Source: JBFWVR01 sp050246635 (GTDB taxonomy: Bacteria; Acidobacteriota; Vicinamibacteria; Vicinamibacterales; UBA2999). Taken from it: a stretch of 64,000 bases of DNA. Shown piece after piece: positions 20,481 through 35,038 of the stretch. The DNA lies in assembly GCA_050246635.1 (NCBI GenBank), contig JBFWVR010000005.1, forward strand, positions 248,001-312,000, written 5' to 3'. Positions within the stretch are counted from its first letter, which is position 1; each line of letters opens with the position of its first letter. The position numbers and the translations under genes are program-made. The notes beneath the pieces are model-generated. The model was not told the DNA's origin, searched no databases, and saw only the letters and a program-made list of their open reading frames with translations.

Positions 20481-21467
20481 ATGCGTGTAATCGAAATCTC
20501 CTCCTTCGGCGCCCCTGACGTCCTTCGCGTGGCCGAGCGCCCGACGCCGGAGCCCGGACCGCTCGACCTGCTGATCAAGGTCGAGGCGGCGGGAGTCAAC
20601 CGGCCGGACGTGCTTCAGCGGCTCGGCAAGTACCCTCCGCCACCCGGCGCGTCCGACATCCCCGGTCTCGAGGTGGCGGGGGAGGTCGCGGCCGTGGGCA
20701 GCGAGGTCTTCGGCTGGCGGGTCGGCGACCGCGTGTGCGCGCTCGTGGCCGGTGGCGGGTATGCCGAGTACTGCGTCGCCCCGGCGCCGCAGTGCCTCAT
20801 GGCGCCCGAGGGGCTGTCGCTGGTCGAGGCGGCCGCCATCCCGGAGACTTTCTTCACGGTCTGGACCAATGTCTTCGAACGCGGGCGGCTCCAGCGGGGG
20901 GAGACGCTGCTGGTGCACGGCGGCACCAGCGGCATCGGCACCACGGCCATCCAGCTCGGCGTGGCGTTTGGCGCGAGCGTGCTCGCGACCGCGGGCACGG
21001 AGGAGAAGTGCGCGGCCTGCCGCCGGCTCGGCGCGGCTGCCGCGTTCGACTACCACGAGGACTGGGAGGCGGCCGTTCGCGAGCAGACCGGAAGCCGCGG
21101 GGTGGACGTCATCCTCGACATCGTGGGGGGCGACTACTTCCCGAAGAACCTCAGCCTTCTGCGCACGGAGGGGCGCCTGGTGCAGATCGCCTTCCTGAAG
21201 AGCCCGGCCGCCGAGCTCGATCTCCGGCAGCTCATGCAGCGCCGCCTCACGGTCACCGGGTCCACGTTGCGGGCCCGCACGCCGGAGCAGAAGGGCGCCA
21301 TTGCCCGCGCGCTGCACGCCAGCGTGTGGCCGAAGCTCGAGGATGGCACGGTCAAGCCGGTCATCCAGGCGGTCTTTCCGCTGGAACGGGCCGGCGACGC
21401 GCATCGCATGCTGGAGCACGGCCGGCACATCGGCAAGATCGTGCTGCGCACGGGCGACGAGGCCTGA
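20481..21467 (+). CDS. NAD(P)H quinone oxidoreductase, PIG3-type MDR family
   Basis: 328 residues, zinc-independent medium-chain dehydrogenase/reductase. Seen: GVNRPDVLQRLGKYPPPPGA, GLEVAGEVAAVG, AAIPETFFTVWTNVFERG, and the nucleotide-binding stretch LLVHGGTSGIGTTAIQLG, all typical of PIG3/quinone oxidoreductase-like enzymes that reduce quinones with NADPH. No catalytic zinc cysteines. ATG 20481 starts the conserved MRVIEISSFGAPDVL. It stands alone between two repeat regions. Confidence 0.93.
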   Translation: MRVIEISSFGAPDVLRVAERPTPEPGPLDLLIKVEAAGVNRPDVLQRLGKYPPPPGASDIPGLEVAGEVAAVGSEVFGWRVGDRVCALVAGGGYAEYCVAPAPQCLMAPEGLSLVEAAAIPETFFTVWTNVFERGRLQRGETLLVHGGTSGIGTTAIQLGVAFGASVLATAGTEEKCAACRRLGAAAAFDYHEDWEAAVREQTGSRGVDVILDIVGGDYFPKNLSLLRTEGRLVQIAFLKSPAAELDLRQLMQRRLTVTGSTLRARTPEQKGAIARALHASVWPKLEDGTVKPVIQAVFPLERAGDAHRMLEHGRHIGKIVLRTGDEA

Positions 21468-21519
21468 TCGCGCCGGCTGGGGCGCTCCCGGCCGCGGCGA
21501 CGCGTCCGGGCGCTGGCAG

Positions 21520-22010
21520 CGGTTCATCCACGGATGAACACCGGTAGCGATCGGATGTTCCTGCGTCCGGTTGCTTCCCGAGTGCTGCAGGAGGTTATCC
21601 GCGGATGAACGCGGATGCACGCGGATAGCACCTCGATGATGTGGCCATCCCGGCGACGGCAGGCGCGCCGCTCCGCGGCGCGCGCCCGCGATGACGGCGC
21701 CAGGCGGGGAAGAGCGCGGATGTCTCGGGCGGGTTCGCGTTCTTCCCCGCCTGGGACCGCCATCGCAGAGCGGCCCTGTGGGCCGCTGCCGTCGCTTCGC
21801 GGATCCCCAGCAGGCGCCGCCTGATTATCCACCCACGAGCCGGTCGGATCGAGGTTCCACCACTCATCTGTGTTCATCCGTGTTCATCTGTGGATGACCT
21901 CCCGTGGCCACCCGTCGACACGCGCGCGTTGCCGACGGGCCTGGCTCGGGCGAGGGCCGTCGACCTGCCGATGACGTATCCGCGTCCATCCGCGTGCATC
22001 CGCGGATGAA
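21520..22010. repeat. Composite intergenic repeat element, copy 3
   Basis: Occupies most of the 621-nt gap before the MFS gene; no credible ORF was seen. Parts: CGGATGAAC words (21525-21630), small GC hairpin (GGCGCGCCGCTCCGCGGCGC near 21662), long central hairpin, small hairpin (CGGCCCTGTGGGCCG), then reversed GTGTTCATCCGTGTTCATC words (21868-21896) and a further word block CGCGTCCATCCGCGTGCATC (21980-22010). Confidence 0.8.
21693..21761. repeat. Long central hairpin of composite element 3
   Basis: Arms 21693-21718 and 21736-21761, 26 nt with 4 mismatches, around a 17-nt loop; same geometry as the hairpins at 6557 and 14793. Confidence 0.8.
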
Positions 22011-22070
22011 CTCCCGTTGGACGCCTCTCGGTGCTGCCGCGCGGGCCCGAGGGAGATGCTGGCGGCGGAC

Positions 22071-22076
22071 TATACT
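22071..22076 (+). promoter_or_regulatory. -10 box TATACT for the MFS gene
   Basis: TATACT ends 12 nt before the ATG at 22089. Transcription would start near 22083, giving a leader of about 6 nt and no room for a Shine-Dalgarno: a near-leaderless mRNA is predicted. Confidence 0.55.
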
Positions 22077-22088
22077 GAGTGGTCCGTC

Positions 22089-23282
22089 ATGCCGCAGTCC
22101 GAGCGCCTCTTCAGCCCGCGCTTCTTCCTGATGTGCGGGTTCAGCTTCACGGTCTTCCTGTCGGCGTTCCAGCTCCTGCCCACCGCGCCGTTCCGGATTC
22201 TCGCGCTCGGCGGCACCGCGGCCGCAGCCGGGCTGTTCCTCGGCTTCCTGACTTATGCGTCGGCCTTCACCGCGCCGCTCACCGGCGCGCTGGCCGACCG
22301 CATGGGGAAGCGGAGGATCCTGCTGGTCACGAGCACGGCCATCGCCGTGTTCTCGCTGGCGTACGCGTTCGTGCCGAGTTATCCGCTGATGCTGGCCGTC
22401 GTGGTCGTGCACGGCGTGTTCTGGTCGGGCCTGTTGTCCTCGTCTGCGGCGTACACGACGGACATCGTGCCGGTGTCCCGCCGCGCCGAGGGGATTGGCT
22501 ACTGGGGCCTGGCGACGGTGCTGGCCGTGGCGGTCGCGCCGACAATCGGGCTCTGGGTCTACGAGCACGGCGGCTGGCGCCTGCTGTGCCTGGAGTCGGC
22601 CGCCCTGAACGTGATCATGGCCGGCATCGCCTGGGCACTGCCGCCGGATCAGGGCCGTGGCGGGGCCGGGGGCGCCACGCGCCGCGGCGCGCTGCTCGAG
22701 TGGCGCGTCCTGGCCGTGTCGTTCACGCTCTTCCTGTATTCGTTCGGCTATGGCGGCATCACGAGCTTCGTCGCCCTCTACGCCGATCGCAACGGCGTGA
22801 CGCCGAGGGCGCTGTACTTCACGCTGTTCTCGCTCACCATCGTGTTCACCCGCCCGTTCATCGGCCGCATCGCCGACCAGGTCGGCTACCGCCGGGTGCT
22901 GGTGCCCTGCCTCGCGATGGTGGTGGCCGGCTTCGCACTGCTGGCCCTCGGCGGCACCAGGGGCCTGATGTCCGCGTCGGCGCTGCTCTTCGGCGTGGGC
23001 TTCGGCTCGGCGTACCCCGTGTTCATCGCCCACGTCATGCGTCACGTCGACGATGCGCGGCGGGGGGCGGCGTTCGGGGGCATCATCGGGGCGTTCGATA
23101 CCGGGATCGGCACGGGCTCGATTACGATCGGGTGGATCGTCGAGCACTACGGCTTCGAGCCCGCCTATGGCACGGCGGCGGCGCTGGCGGCCTGCTCGAT
23201 CCCATTCTTCCTGTTCGCCGACCGCCGGTTCCTGCGGCGCGACACACCGCCGCCGCTCGAACCGGTGGCCGGACCAGCGTGA
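22089..23282 (+). CDS. Major facilitator superfamily permease
   Basis: 397 residues with about 12 hydrophobic helices (for example FFLMCGFSFTVFLSAFQLL, VLAVSFTLFLYSFGYGGITS). MFS signatures: GALADRMGKRRILLVTS in loop 2-3 (D-R-x-G-[KR]-[KR] type) and its half-repeat GRIADQVGYRRVLVPC in loop 8-9. A drug, sugar or metabolite exporter is likely; the substrate is not shown. ATG 22089 is chosen because the TATACT promoter element overlaps any longer version. A Shine-Dalgarno-led aldo/keto reductase follows 37 nt downstream and may share its transcript. Confidence 0.92.
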   Translation: MPQSERLFSPRFFLMCGFSFTVFLSAFQLLPTAPFRILALGGTAAAAGLFLGFLTYASAFTAPLTGALADRMGKRRILLVTSTAIAVFSLAYAFVPSYPLMLAVVVVHGVFWSGLLSSSAAYTTDIVPVSRRAEGIGYWGLATVLAVAVAPTIGLWVYEHGGWRLLCLESAALNVIMAGIAWALPPDQGRGGAGGATRRGALLEWRVLAVSFTLFLYSFGYGGITSFVALYADRNGVTPRALYFTLFSLTIVFTRPFIGRIADQVGYRRVLVPCLAMVVAGFALLALGGTRGLMSASALLFGVGFGSAYPVFIAHVMRHVDDARRGAAFGGIIGAFDTGIGTGSITIGWIVEHYGFEPAYGTAAALAACSIPFFLFADRRFLRRDTPPPLEPVAGPA

Positions 23283-23319
23283 CGTCGGCGGCCTCCGCGG
23301 GCGTGGTGAAGGAGCAACG

Positions 23320-24300
23320 ATGGATTACGTGAAGCTCGGGCGGACCGGTCTCAAGGTCTCGCGGCTGTGTCTCGGGATGATGTCCTACGGCACCCCGGCC
23401 TGGCGGCCCTGGGTCCTGGACGAGGAGACCAGCCGCCCCTTCATCAAGCGTGCACTGGAGCTGGGCATCAACTTCTTCGACACGTCCGACATGTACTCGA
23501 AGGGCGTCAGCGAGGAGGTCACGGGCCGCGCGCTCCGGGACTTCGCGAAGCGGCACGAGGTCGTGCTGGCCACGAAGCTCTTCTTCCCGATCACGGACGA
23601 CCCGAACGGCCGGGGCCTGTCCCGCAAGCACGTCATGGATGCCATTGACGGGTCACTGCGCCGGCTGGGCACCGACTACGTGGACCTCTACCAGATCCAC
23701 CGCTTCGACTACGACACGCCGATGGAGGAGACCCTCGAGGCCCTGCACGATGTCGTGAAGGCCGGCAAGGCCCGGTACATCGGCGCGTCGAGCATGTTCA
23801 CCTACCAGTTCGCCCGCATGGTCCACCTGCAGCGCATGCACGGCTGGACCGAGTTCGTGTCGATGCAGAACCACTACAACCTGGTGTACCGGGAAGAGGA
23901 GCGGGAGATGATCCCGTTCTGCCGCCAGGAGGGCATCGGCCTCATCCCGTGGAGCCCGCTGGCGCGTGGCTTCCTCGCCGGCAACCGCCAGCGCGGCCGC
24001 AAGGACGCCACGCTGCGCGAGCAGCACGACGACTACGGGCACAACCTGTACTACGCGGACGCCGACTACACGATTGCCGAGCGCGTGGTGGAGCTGGCGA
24101 CCCGGAAGAACGTCCTGCCGATCCAGGTCGCCCTCGCGTGGGTGGCGGGCCGGCCCGGCGTCTCGGCGCCGATCATCGGCGCGACGAAGCGGGATCAGCT
24201 GGATCAGCTCGTCGACGGACTGTCCGTGACGCTCAGTGACGCCGACGTGAAGTTCCTGGAGGAGCCCTACGAGCCGCACCGCGTGCTCGGGCACCACTGA
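23320..24300 (+). CDS. Aldo/keto reductase
   Basis: 326 residues, (beta/alpha)8 NADPH-dependent oxidoreductase. The catalytic tetrad is visible: Asp and Tyr in FFDTSDMYSKGVSEE, Lys in VVLATKLFF, His in DLYQIHRFDYD. YIGASSMFTYQFARM, YNLVYREEEREMIPFCRQEG and IPWSPLARGFLAG are typical of the AKR class that includes YajO/YdjG-like and beta-subunit-like reductases. ATG 23320 follows GAAGGAG by 6 nt. It ends at the inverted repeat that separates it from the convergent metH. Confidence 0.95.
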   Translation: MDYVKLGRTGLKVSRLCLGMMSYGTPAWRPWVLDEETSRPFIKRALELGINFFDTSDMYSKGVSEEVTGRALRDFAKRHEVVLATKLFFPITDDPNGRGLSRKHVMDAIDGSLRRLGTDYVDLYQIHRFDYDTPMEETLEALHDVVKAGKARYIGASSMFTYQFARMVHLQRMHGWTEFVSMQNHYNLVYREEEREMIPFCRQEGIGLIPWSPLARGFLAGNRQRGRKDATLREQHDDYGHNLYYADADYTIAERVVELATRKNVLPIQVALAWVAGRPGVSAPIIGATKRDQLDQLVDGLSVTLSDADVKFLEEPYEPHRVLGHH

Positions 24301-24303
24301 GAA

Positions 24304-24411
24304 CAATTGCAGATTTTAGATTGCAGATTGCAGATTGACGGTCGGTCCGTGACTCCGGAGCTGCGGACCTGACACGCAATCTGCAATCTGCAATCTGCAA
24401 TCTGCAATTCT
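24304..24411. terminator. Inverted AGATTGC word array between convergent genes
   Basis: Left arm 24304-24338 has AGATTGC-type units; right arm 24376-24411 has four tandem GCAATCT units. The arms are reverse complements around about 37 nt containing CTCCGGAG. It would fold into a long hairpin from either direction and sits exactly between the stops of the aldo/keto reductase and metH, so it could act as a bidirectional terminator. Sequence type is AT-rich relative to the genome. Confidence 0.65.
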
Positions 24412-28110
<3,699 letters not shown>

Positions 28111-28190
28111 CTGGTGATCTCGTGATTTGGTGATCTGATCTGGTGATCTTGTGATCTGGTGATCTGGTGATCTGGTGATCTGGTTATGTG
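28111..28190. repeat. Tandem TGGTGATC word repeat between arsR-type gene and metH
   Basis: Eight or more units of the 8-mer TGGTGATC with variants (TCGTGATT, TTGTGATC) fill the spacer of this operon and run into the last codons of the ArsR-methyltransferase gene. On the mRNA strand it reads GATCACCA repeats, so any ribosome site for metH must lie in this repeat. Confidence 0.85.
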
Positions 28191-29215
28191 GTGACCTTCT
28201 GATCGCGTGCCGGGCTGGTCACGGCGGCCGGGGTGCCGCGTGTCGATCGGGGGGAGCGTGCGGGGCGGCGGGCGCGGTGTTCGGGTTTGGTGGCGGCGGC
28301 GACGACCACCGTGAAGGCGTCGCCGGTGGCGCGGGCGCCGGTGGCGGTGGTGACGCCGGTCAGGCCGGCGGCCTGGAGGTACCGCGTGAGCTGGTCGTCC
28401 GCGAAGCCGAGCCAGCGGTCGCCCAGCTTGTCGCGCACCCAGTCCTGCTCGTGGGCGCGCAGGTCGAGTAGCAGCAGCCGGCCGCCCGGGCGGAGGACCC
28501 GCACGGCTTCGGCGAGCGCCACGGCTGGCTCCGCGGCGTGGTGCAGCGCCTGCGACAGCAGCACGAGATCCATCGAGGCGTCGTCCAGGGGCAGGCATTC
28601 CAGCTCGCCCTCCGACCAGGTGATGTTGTGCGCGCGACGGCGCTCGGCCAGGGCGCGGGCGCGCGCGAGCACCCCGGGAGACCGGTCGATCCCCGTCACG
28701 TGTTTCGCCCATCGGGCGACCTCGATCGTGAGGTAGCCATCGCCGCAGCCCACGTCGGCGACCTCCAGCGGAGGGAGCAGCAACCCGAGTGCCCGCGACC
28801 AGGCGGCCCAACTGCGGCCCGGGACCAGCTGCCGGCCGTCGCGTGTGTCCGGGGAGGCGTGGCGATCGAAGTTCTCGCGCCTCAGCCGCAGCACTTCCTG
28901 CAGCCGGGCCTCGTCCGCCTTCACGTCCATCGTCGAGGCGGCCAGGGCGAACTGGGCCTCCAGCAGCGGCCACAGCGGGGCAGCCCCGGCGCGCACGCCC
29001 GAGGCCAGCCCGTAGTAGGTGAACGCGCCGTCGCGGTCCTCGACGACGAGGCCGGCATCCTTGAGCAGGCCCAGATGGCGGGACACCCCCGACTGGGCGA
29101 TGCCCAGGATCGCGGTCAACTCGGTGACGTTGAAGCGGTCGTGCGCCACCACCCGCAGGAGGCGGAGGCGGACTTCGTCGCCGAGCACCCGGAAGAGGGC
29201 GGTCGCCTCTTTCAT
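28184..29215 (-). CDS. ArsR-type HTH regulator fused to SAM-dependent methyltransferase (SahR-like), upstream of metH
   Basis: 343 residues. Residues 1-90: winged HTH of the ArsR type (ATALFRVLGDEVRLRLLRVV, then FNVTELTAILGIAQSGVSRH and LLKDAGLVVEDRDGAFTYYG). Residues about 115-310: class I methyltransferase with motif I VADVGCGDGYLTIEVARW, LALHHAAEP-like motif (SQALHHAAEPAVALAEAVRV) and LRPGGRLLLLDLR. The tail is Arg/Pro-rich and runs into a repeat. ATG 29215 is preferred because the conserved HTH begins there and an inverted repeat overlaps it. Same-strand neighbour metH suggests a regulator of methionine/SAM cycling that senses SAM or SAH. A paralogue stands before ahcY at 42558. Whether the methyltransferase domain is catalytic or a ligand sensor is open. 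Confidence 0.9.
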   Translation of the reverse strand: MKEATALFRVLGDEVRLRLLRVVAHDRFNVTELTAILGIAQSGVSRHLGLLKDAGLVVEDRDGAFTYYGLASGVRAGAAPLWPLLEAQFALAASTMDVKADEARLQEVLRLRRENFDRHASPDTRDGRQLVPGRSWAAWSRALGLLLPPLEVADVGCGDGYLTIEVARWAKHVTGIDRSPGVLARARALAERRRAHNITWSEGELECLPLDDASMDLVLLSQALHHAAEPAVALAEAVRVLRPGGRLLLLDLRAHEQDWVRDKLGDRWLGFADDQLTRYLQAAGLTGVTTATGARATGDAFTVVVAAATKPEHRARRPARSPRSTRGTPAAVTSPARDQKVTT

Positions 29216-29234
29216 ATCCACAAATCTATATGAA
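29211..29234. promoter_or_regulatory. Inverted repeat TTCATAT-N10-ATATGAA over the start of the ArsR-methyltransferase gene
   Basis: Perfect 7-nt arms at 29211-29217 and 29228-29234, containing the ATG of the downstream gene (CAT at 29213-29215). Its AT-richness stands out in this GC-rich genome. The position fits an autoregulatory operator of an ArsR-type repressor controlling the operon with metH. Confidence 0.6.
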
Positions 29235-29574
29235 TGGATTCGTTGATGCAAGGGAGGTGGCCCTGGCCCCGGTGGCCCGCCTGCCGGGCCGGGGCAACGC
29301 CGAGGGCGACCTTGCGCGCATGCCGCCGCGGGAGGATAATCGTCTGCCTTGACCACGCGTTCCATTCGTGTGACGTGGCGCACGCCGGCAGTCCCTGCCG
29401 CCCGCCCGGGCGGCGCACGGGGCCACGGCGCCGCACATCCAGACATGAGGGTGCGAGACCGGAACTGACGCGGCGGGCGTCTGGCCCGGGTGTGCCCGCG
29501 CATGTCGCGCACCCGGATTCGTCGTTCATGAAGGGGCTCCGGCCGGCTCCGTGGGAGCCGCCGGCAGCTAGGCC
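29216..29574. other. 359-nt divergent intergenic region
   Basis: No credible gene. At the left end is the operator of the ArsR-methyltransferase gene. Toward the right, TTGCGC (29312-29317), a 17-nt spacer and GATAAT (29335-29340) form a promoter-like pair pointing to the DUF349 gene. A GC hairpin (GGCTCC ... GGGAGCC, 29533-29556) lies just before its start. Confidence 0.5.
29312..29340 (+). promoter_or_regulatory. Sigma70-like promoter TTGCGC-17-GATAAT
   Basis: The only -35/-10 pair with consensus spacing noticed in the divergent region; it would give a leader of about 230 nt for the DUF349 gene. Confidence 0.4.
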
Positions 29575-32442
<2,868 letters not shown>

Positions 32443-32465
32443 CGCGCTCACGGCGCTCGTGCTCG

Positions 32466-32575
32466 AGCGCCGGAATCCGGAAACCAGAAACCGGAATCAA
32501 GAAAGGGCGGCCAGGGAGAGAATCCCGGGCCGCCCTTCGTGTTTCCTGATTCCGTTTTCTGGATTCTGACTTCTC
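32466..32575. terminator. Bidirectional terminator made of AGAAACCGGAAT words and a 10-bp stem
   Basis: Stem AAGGGCGGCC (32503-32512) pairs perfectly with GGCCGCCCTT (32528-32537), with GGGAGAGAATCCC in the loop. Outside the stem, GGAATCAAGAA words on the left and TTCCTGATTCCG words on the right are also inverted. It lies between the convergent DUF349 and speA genes. The same word family recurs at 45104, 56640 and 58866. Confidence 0.7.
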
Positions 32576-32581
32576 CGGCAC

Positions 32582-34537
32582 CTACTCGCTTTCGAGGTAG
32601 GTGTACCCCTGGAGCGCTTCCTCGTAGAACTTGAGGAGGCGGCCCGCCTGCGGGTCTTCCATGCGGCCGGCGTTCACCGCGTGCTCGACATCCTTGCGGA
32701 CCTTGGCCATCAGGGCTTCCGGGTCGTACTCCACGTAGCGGAGCACCTCGTTCACCGTGTCGCCCTTGATGATGTGATCCACGCGGGCGCCGTCGCCCTC
32801 GTCGCCGGAGCTGCCGTTGAGCGTGACGTGCACCGCGTGCGTGTCGCCGAACAGGTTGTGGAGATCGCCGAGGATCTCCTGGTAGGCGCCGACGAGGAAG
32901 ACGCCGAGGTAGTAGGGGGCCCCGGTGAACTTGTGCAGGGGGATCGTCTTCTTGACGTCCCGGCGGTCGATGAACTGGTCGAGCTTGCCGTCCGAGTCGC
33001 ACGTGATGTCGCCGATGACGGCGTGGTTCACCGGCTTCTCGTCCAGCCGGTGGATGGGCATCACGGGGAAGAGCTGCTTGATCGCCCAGCTGTCGGGGAT
33101 CGACTGGAACAGCGAGAAGTTGCAGAAGTAGGTGTCGGAGAGCATCTCCTCGAGGCCCTGCAGGTCCTCGGGCACCTCGTCCATCTGCTGGCACAGCCGG
33201 TAGATCTTCTCGCAGATCGCCCAGTACAGGTTCTCGGCGTGGGTGCGCTGCTCGAGCGAGAGGTACCCGCCCGAGAACAGGTTGAGCGCCATGTCGAGCG
33301 CCTGCTGCGCGTCGTGGTACGCCTCGAGCGCGTTGCGGGTGGTCACCGACCGGTGGGTCTCGATGAGGTCCACCAGCGGCTGCTCGAAGTCGTCCCGGAC
33401 GGTGGTGGGCACCGTCTCCTCACCGAAGCTCGTCGTGCCCAGCACGTTGAAGATCAGCATGGAGTGGTACGCCGAGACGGCGCGGCCGCTCTCCGAGATG
33501 ATCGTCGGGTGGGGCACCCCCGTCTCGTCGCACACCGTCTGGATGTGGTACACGACGTCGTTGGCGTACTCCTGGAGCGTGTAGTTCATGGACGACTCGA
33601 AGTTCGTCTGCGAGCCGTCGTAGTCGACGCCAAGGCCACCGCCGACGTCCATGAACTCGAGCCCCGCGCCCTGGCGGGCGAGCTCGCAGTACACCCGCGC
33701 CGCCTCGTTGAGCGCGTTCTTGATGATGCGGATGTGCGTGATCTGGCTGCCGAGGTGGAAGTGGAGGAGCTTGAAGCAGTCCTCCATGCCGCGCGCCTTG
33801 AGCTCCTCGAAGCCGCGCAGGATCTCGGTCACCGTCAGGCCGAACTTCGAGCGATAGCCGCCCGAGGACTGCCAGCGGCCGGACCCGCGCGCGGCGAGCT
33901 TCACGCGCATCCCGATGTTCGGCCGCACGCCCACCTTCTCGGCGTAGTGCAGGACGAGGCCCAGCTCGGTGTACTTCTCGACGACGGGGATGACCTGGCG
34001 GCCCATCTTCTGGGCGAGCATGGCCATCTCGATGAACTCGGCGTCCTTGAAGCCGTTGCAGATGATCGGCGTGTCGTTGCCGGCGAGCGCCGCCACCGCG
34101 AGCAGCTCCGGCTTGCTGCCGGCCTCGAGCCCGAAGCCGTACTGCCGTCCGAAGGTCAGCACCTCCTCGACCACCTGCCGCTGCTGGTTGACCTTGATCG
34201 GGTAGACGCAGCGGTAGCGGCCCTGGTACTGGTGCTGGCTGATCGCCGCCTGGAAGGCCGAGTGGATCTCGCCGAGGCGATGGCTCAGGACGTCCGTGAA
34301 GCGGAGCAGGATCGGGACGCTCAGCCCGCGCAGGTCGAGCCGGTCGACGAGCCGCTTCAGGTCCACGCCGCGCGACGGATCCTTCGTCGGGTGCACGAGC
34401 AGGTGCCCCTGCTCGCTCACGGAGAAGTACCCCTGGCCCCAGCGCGGGACGTCGTACAGCTCACTCGACTCGGTGACCGTCCACGCGGACGCCACCGTCC
34501 CACCAGTGCGGCCAGTGCCGCGGGCCACAGTGCTCAT
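32582..34537 (-). CDS. speA: Biosynthetic arginine decarboxylase
   Basis: 651 residues, close to E. coli SpeA (658). Fold type III PLP enzyme: PLP lysine region RCVYPIKVNQQRQVVEEV, GLEAGSKPELLAVAAL, HFHLGSQITHIRIIKNAL, FMDVGGGLGVDYDGSQT, SESGRAVSAYHSMLIFNV and the C-terminal catalytic-loop region. It converts arginine to agmatine, the first step of the agmatine route to putrescine; no agmatinase or agmatine deiminase lies nearby. ATG 34537 was chosen because family similarity begins there and a TATTCT box lies 12 nt upstream; the frame continues open antisense to the divergent thioesterase, which is rejected. Confidence 0.96.
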   Translation of the reverse strand: MSTVARGTGRTGGTVASAWTVTESSELYDVPRWGQGYFSVSEQGHLLVHPTKDPSRGVDLKRLVDRLDLRGLSVPILLRFTDVLSHRLGEIHSAFQAAISQHQYQGRYRCVYPIKVNQQRQVVEEVLTFGRQYGFGLEAGSKPELLAVAALAGNDTPIICNGFKDAEFIEMAMLAQKMGRQVIPVVEKYTELGLVLHYAEKVGVRPNIGMRVKLAARGSGRWQSSGGYRSKFGLTVTEILRGFEELKARGMEDCFKLLHFHLGSQITHIRIIKNALNEAARVYCELARQGAGLEFMDVGGGLGVDYDGSQTNFESSMNYTLQEYANDVVYHIQTVCDETGVPHPTIISESGRAVSAYHSMLIFNVLGTTSFGEETVPTTVRDDFEQPLVDLIETHRSVTTRNALEAYHDAQQALDMALNLFSGGYLSLEQRTHAENLYWAICEKIYRLCQQMDEVPEDLQGLEEMLSDTYFCNFSLFQSIPDSWAIKQLFPVMPIHRLDEKPVNHAVIGDITCDSDGKLDQFIDRRDVKKTIPLHKFTGAPYYLGVFLVGAYQEILGDLHNLFGDTHAVHVTLNGSSGDEGDGARVDHIIKGDTVNEVLRYVEYDPEALMAKVRKDVEHAVNAGRMEDPQAGRLLKFYEEALQGYTYLESE

Positions 34538-34548
34538 GACAGTTTCAC

Positions 34549-34554
34549 AGAATA
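34549..34554 (-). promoter_or_regulatory. -10 box TATTCT for speA
   Basis: On the minus strand TATTCT ends 11 nt before the ATG, giving a leader of about 5 nt. It lies in the 93-nt region shared with the divergent thioesterase, whose own weak box GATAAG is at 34616-34621. Confidence 0.45.
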
Positions 34555-34630
34555 AACGAAATCCGGGGGGTGTCGAGGGGGTTCTGCCCGCCGGGACGAA
34601 AAATCTTCGTGACGCGATAAGCTGGAGGGC

Positions 34631-35038
34631 ATGGCCGAACGCGTCCCCGCCATCAAGGTGCTGCTGCTGCCGAAGGACACCAACGCCCTCGGCACCATCT
34701 TCGGTGGCGTCATCCTCTCCCACATCGACCTCGCCTCGGCCGTCGAGGCCCGCAAGGCGGCGCCGCATCGCTACGTCACCAAGGCGATGCGGGACATCGA
34801 GTTCCACGCCCCCGTCTTCGTCGGCGACATCGTCAATTTCTTCACCGAGACGGTCCGGATCGGCCGCACGTCCATCACCGTGAAGGTGCTCGTCGAGGTC
34901 GAGCGCTGGAGCGGCGGCCACGGCGAGCGCGTCAAGGTGACCGAGGCCGACGTGATCCTCGTCGCCGTCGGTCCCGACGGCCGGCCCACGACGATTCGGC
35001 CCGACCGCGCCAGCGAGCCCGGCACGCCCCCGGCATGA
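34631..35038 (+). CDS. Acyl-CoA thioesterase, hotdog fold (YciA-like)
   Basis: 135 residues. The hotdog-fold YciA/ACOT motif is clear: LLPKDTNALGTIFGGVILSHIDLASAVEARKAA with the Asn and Asp typical of the active site (N in DTNALGTIFGG, D in HIDLA), followed by DIEFHAPVFVGDIVNFFTETV and GRTSITVKVLVEVERW. It hydrolyses acyl-CoAs, usually broad in chain length. Its stop overlaps the thrB start (ATGA at 35035), so it is translationally coupled to threonine biosynthesis genes. Confidence 0.93.
   Translation: MAERVPAIKVLLLPKDTNALGTIFGGVILSHIDLASAVEARKAAPHRYVTKAMRDIEFHAPVFVGDIVNFFTETVRIGRTSITVKVLVEVERWSGGHGERVKVTEADVILVAVGPDGRPTTIRPDRASEPGTPPA

Noticed and set aside
28111..28183. Cobalamin riboswitch upstream of metH
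   Set aside because: The gap is only 73 nt and consists of TGGTGATC repeats.
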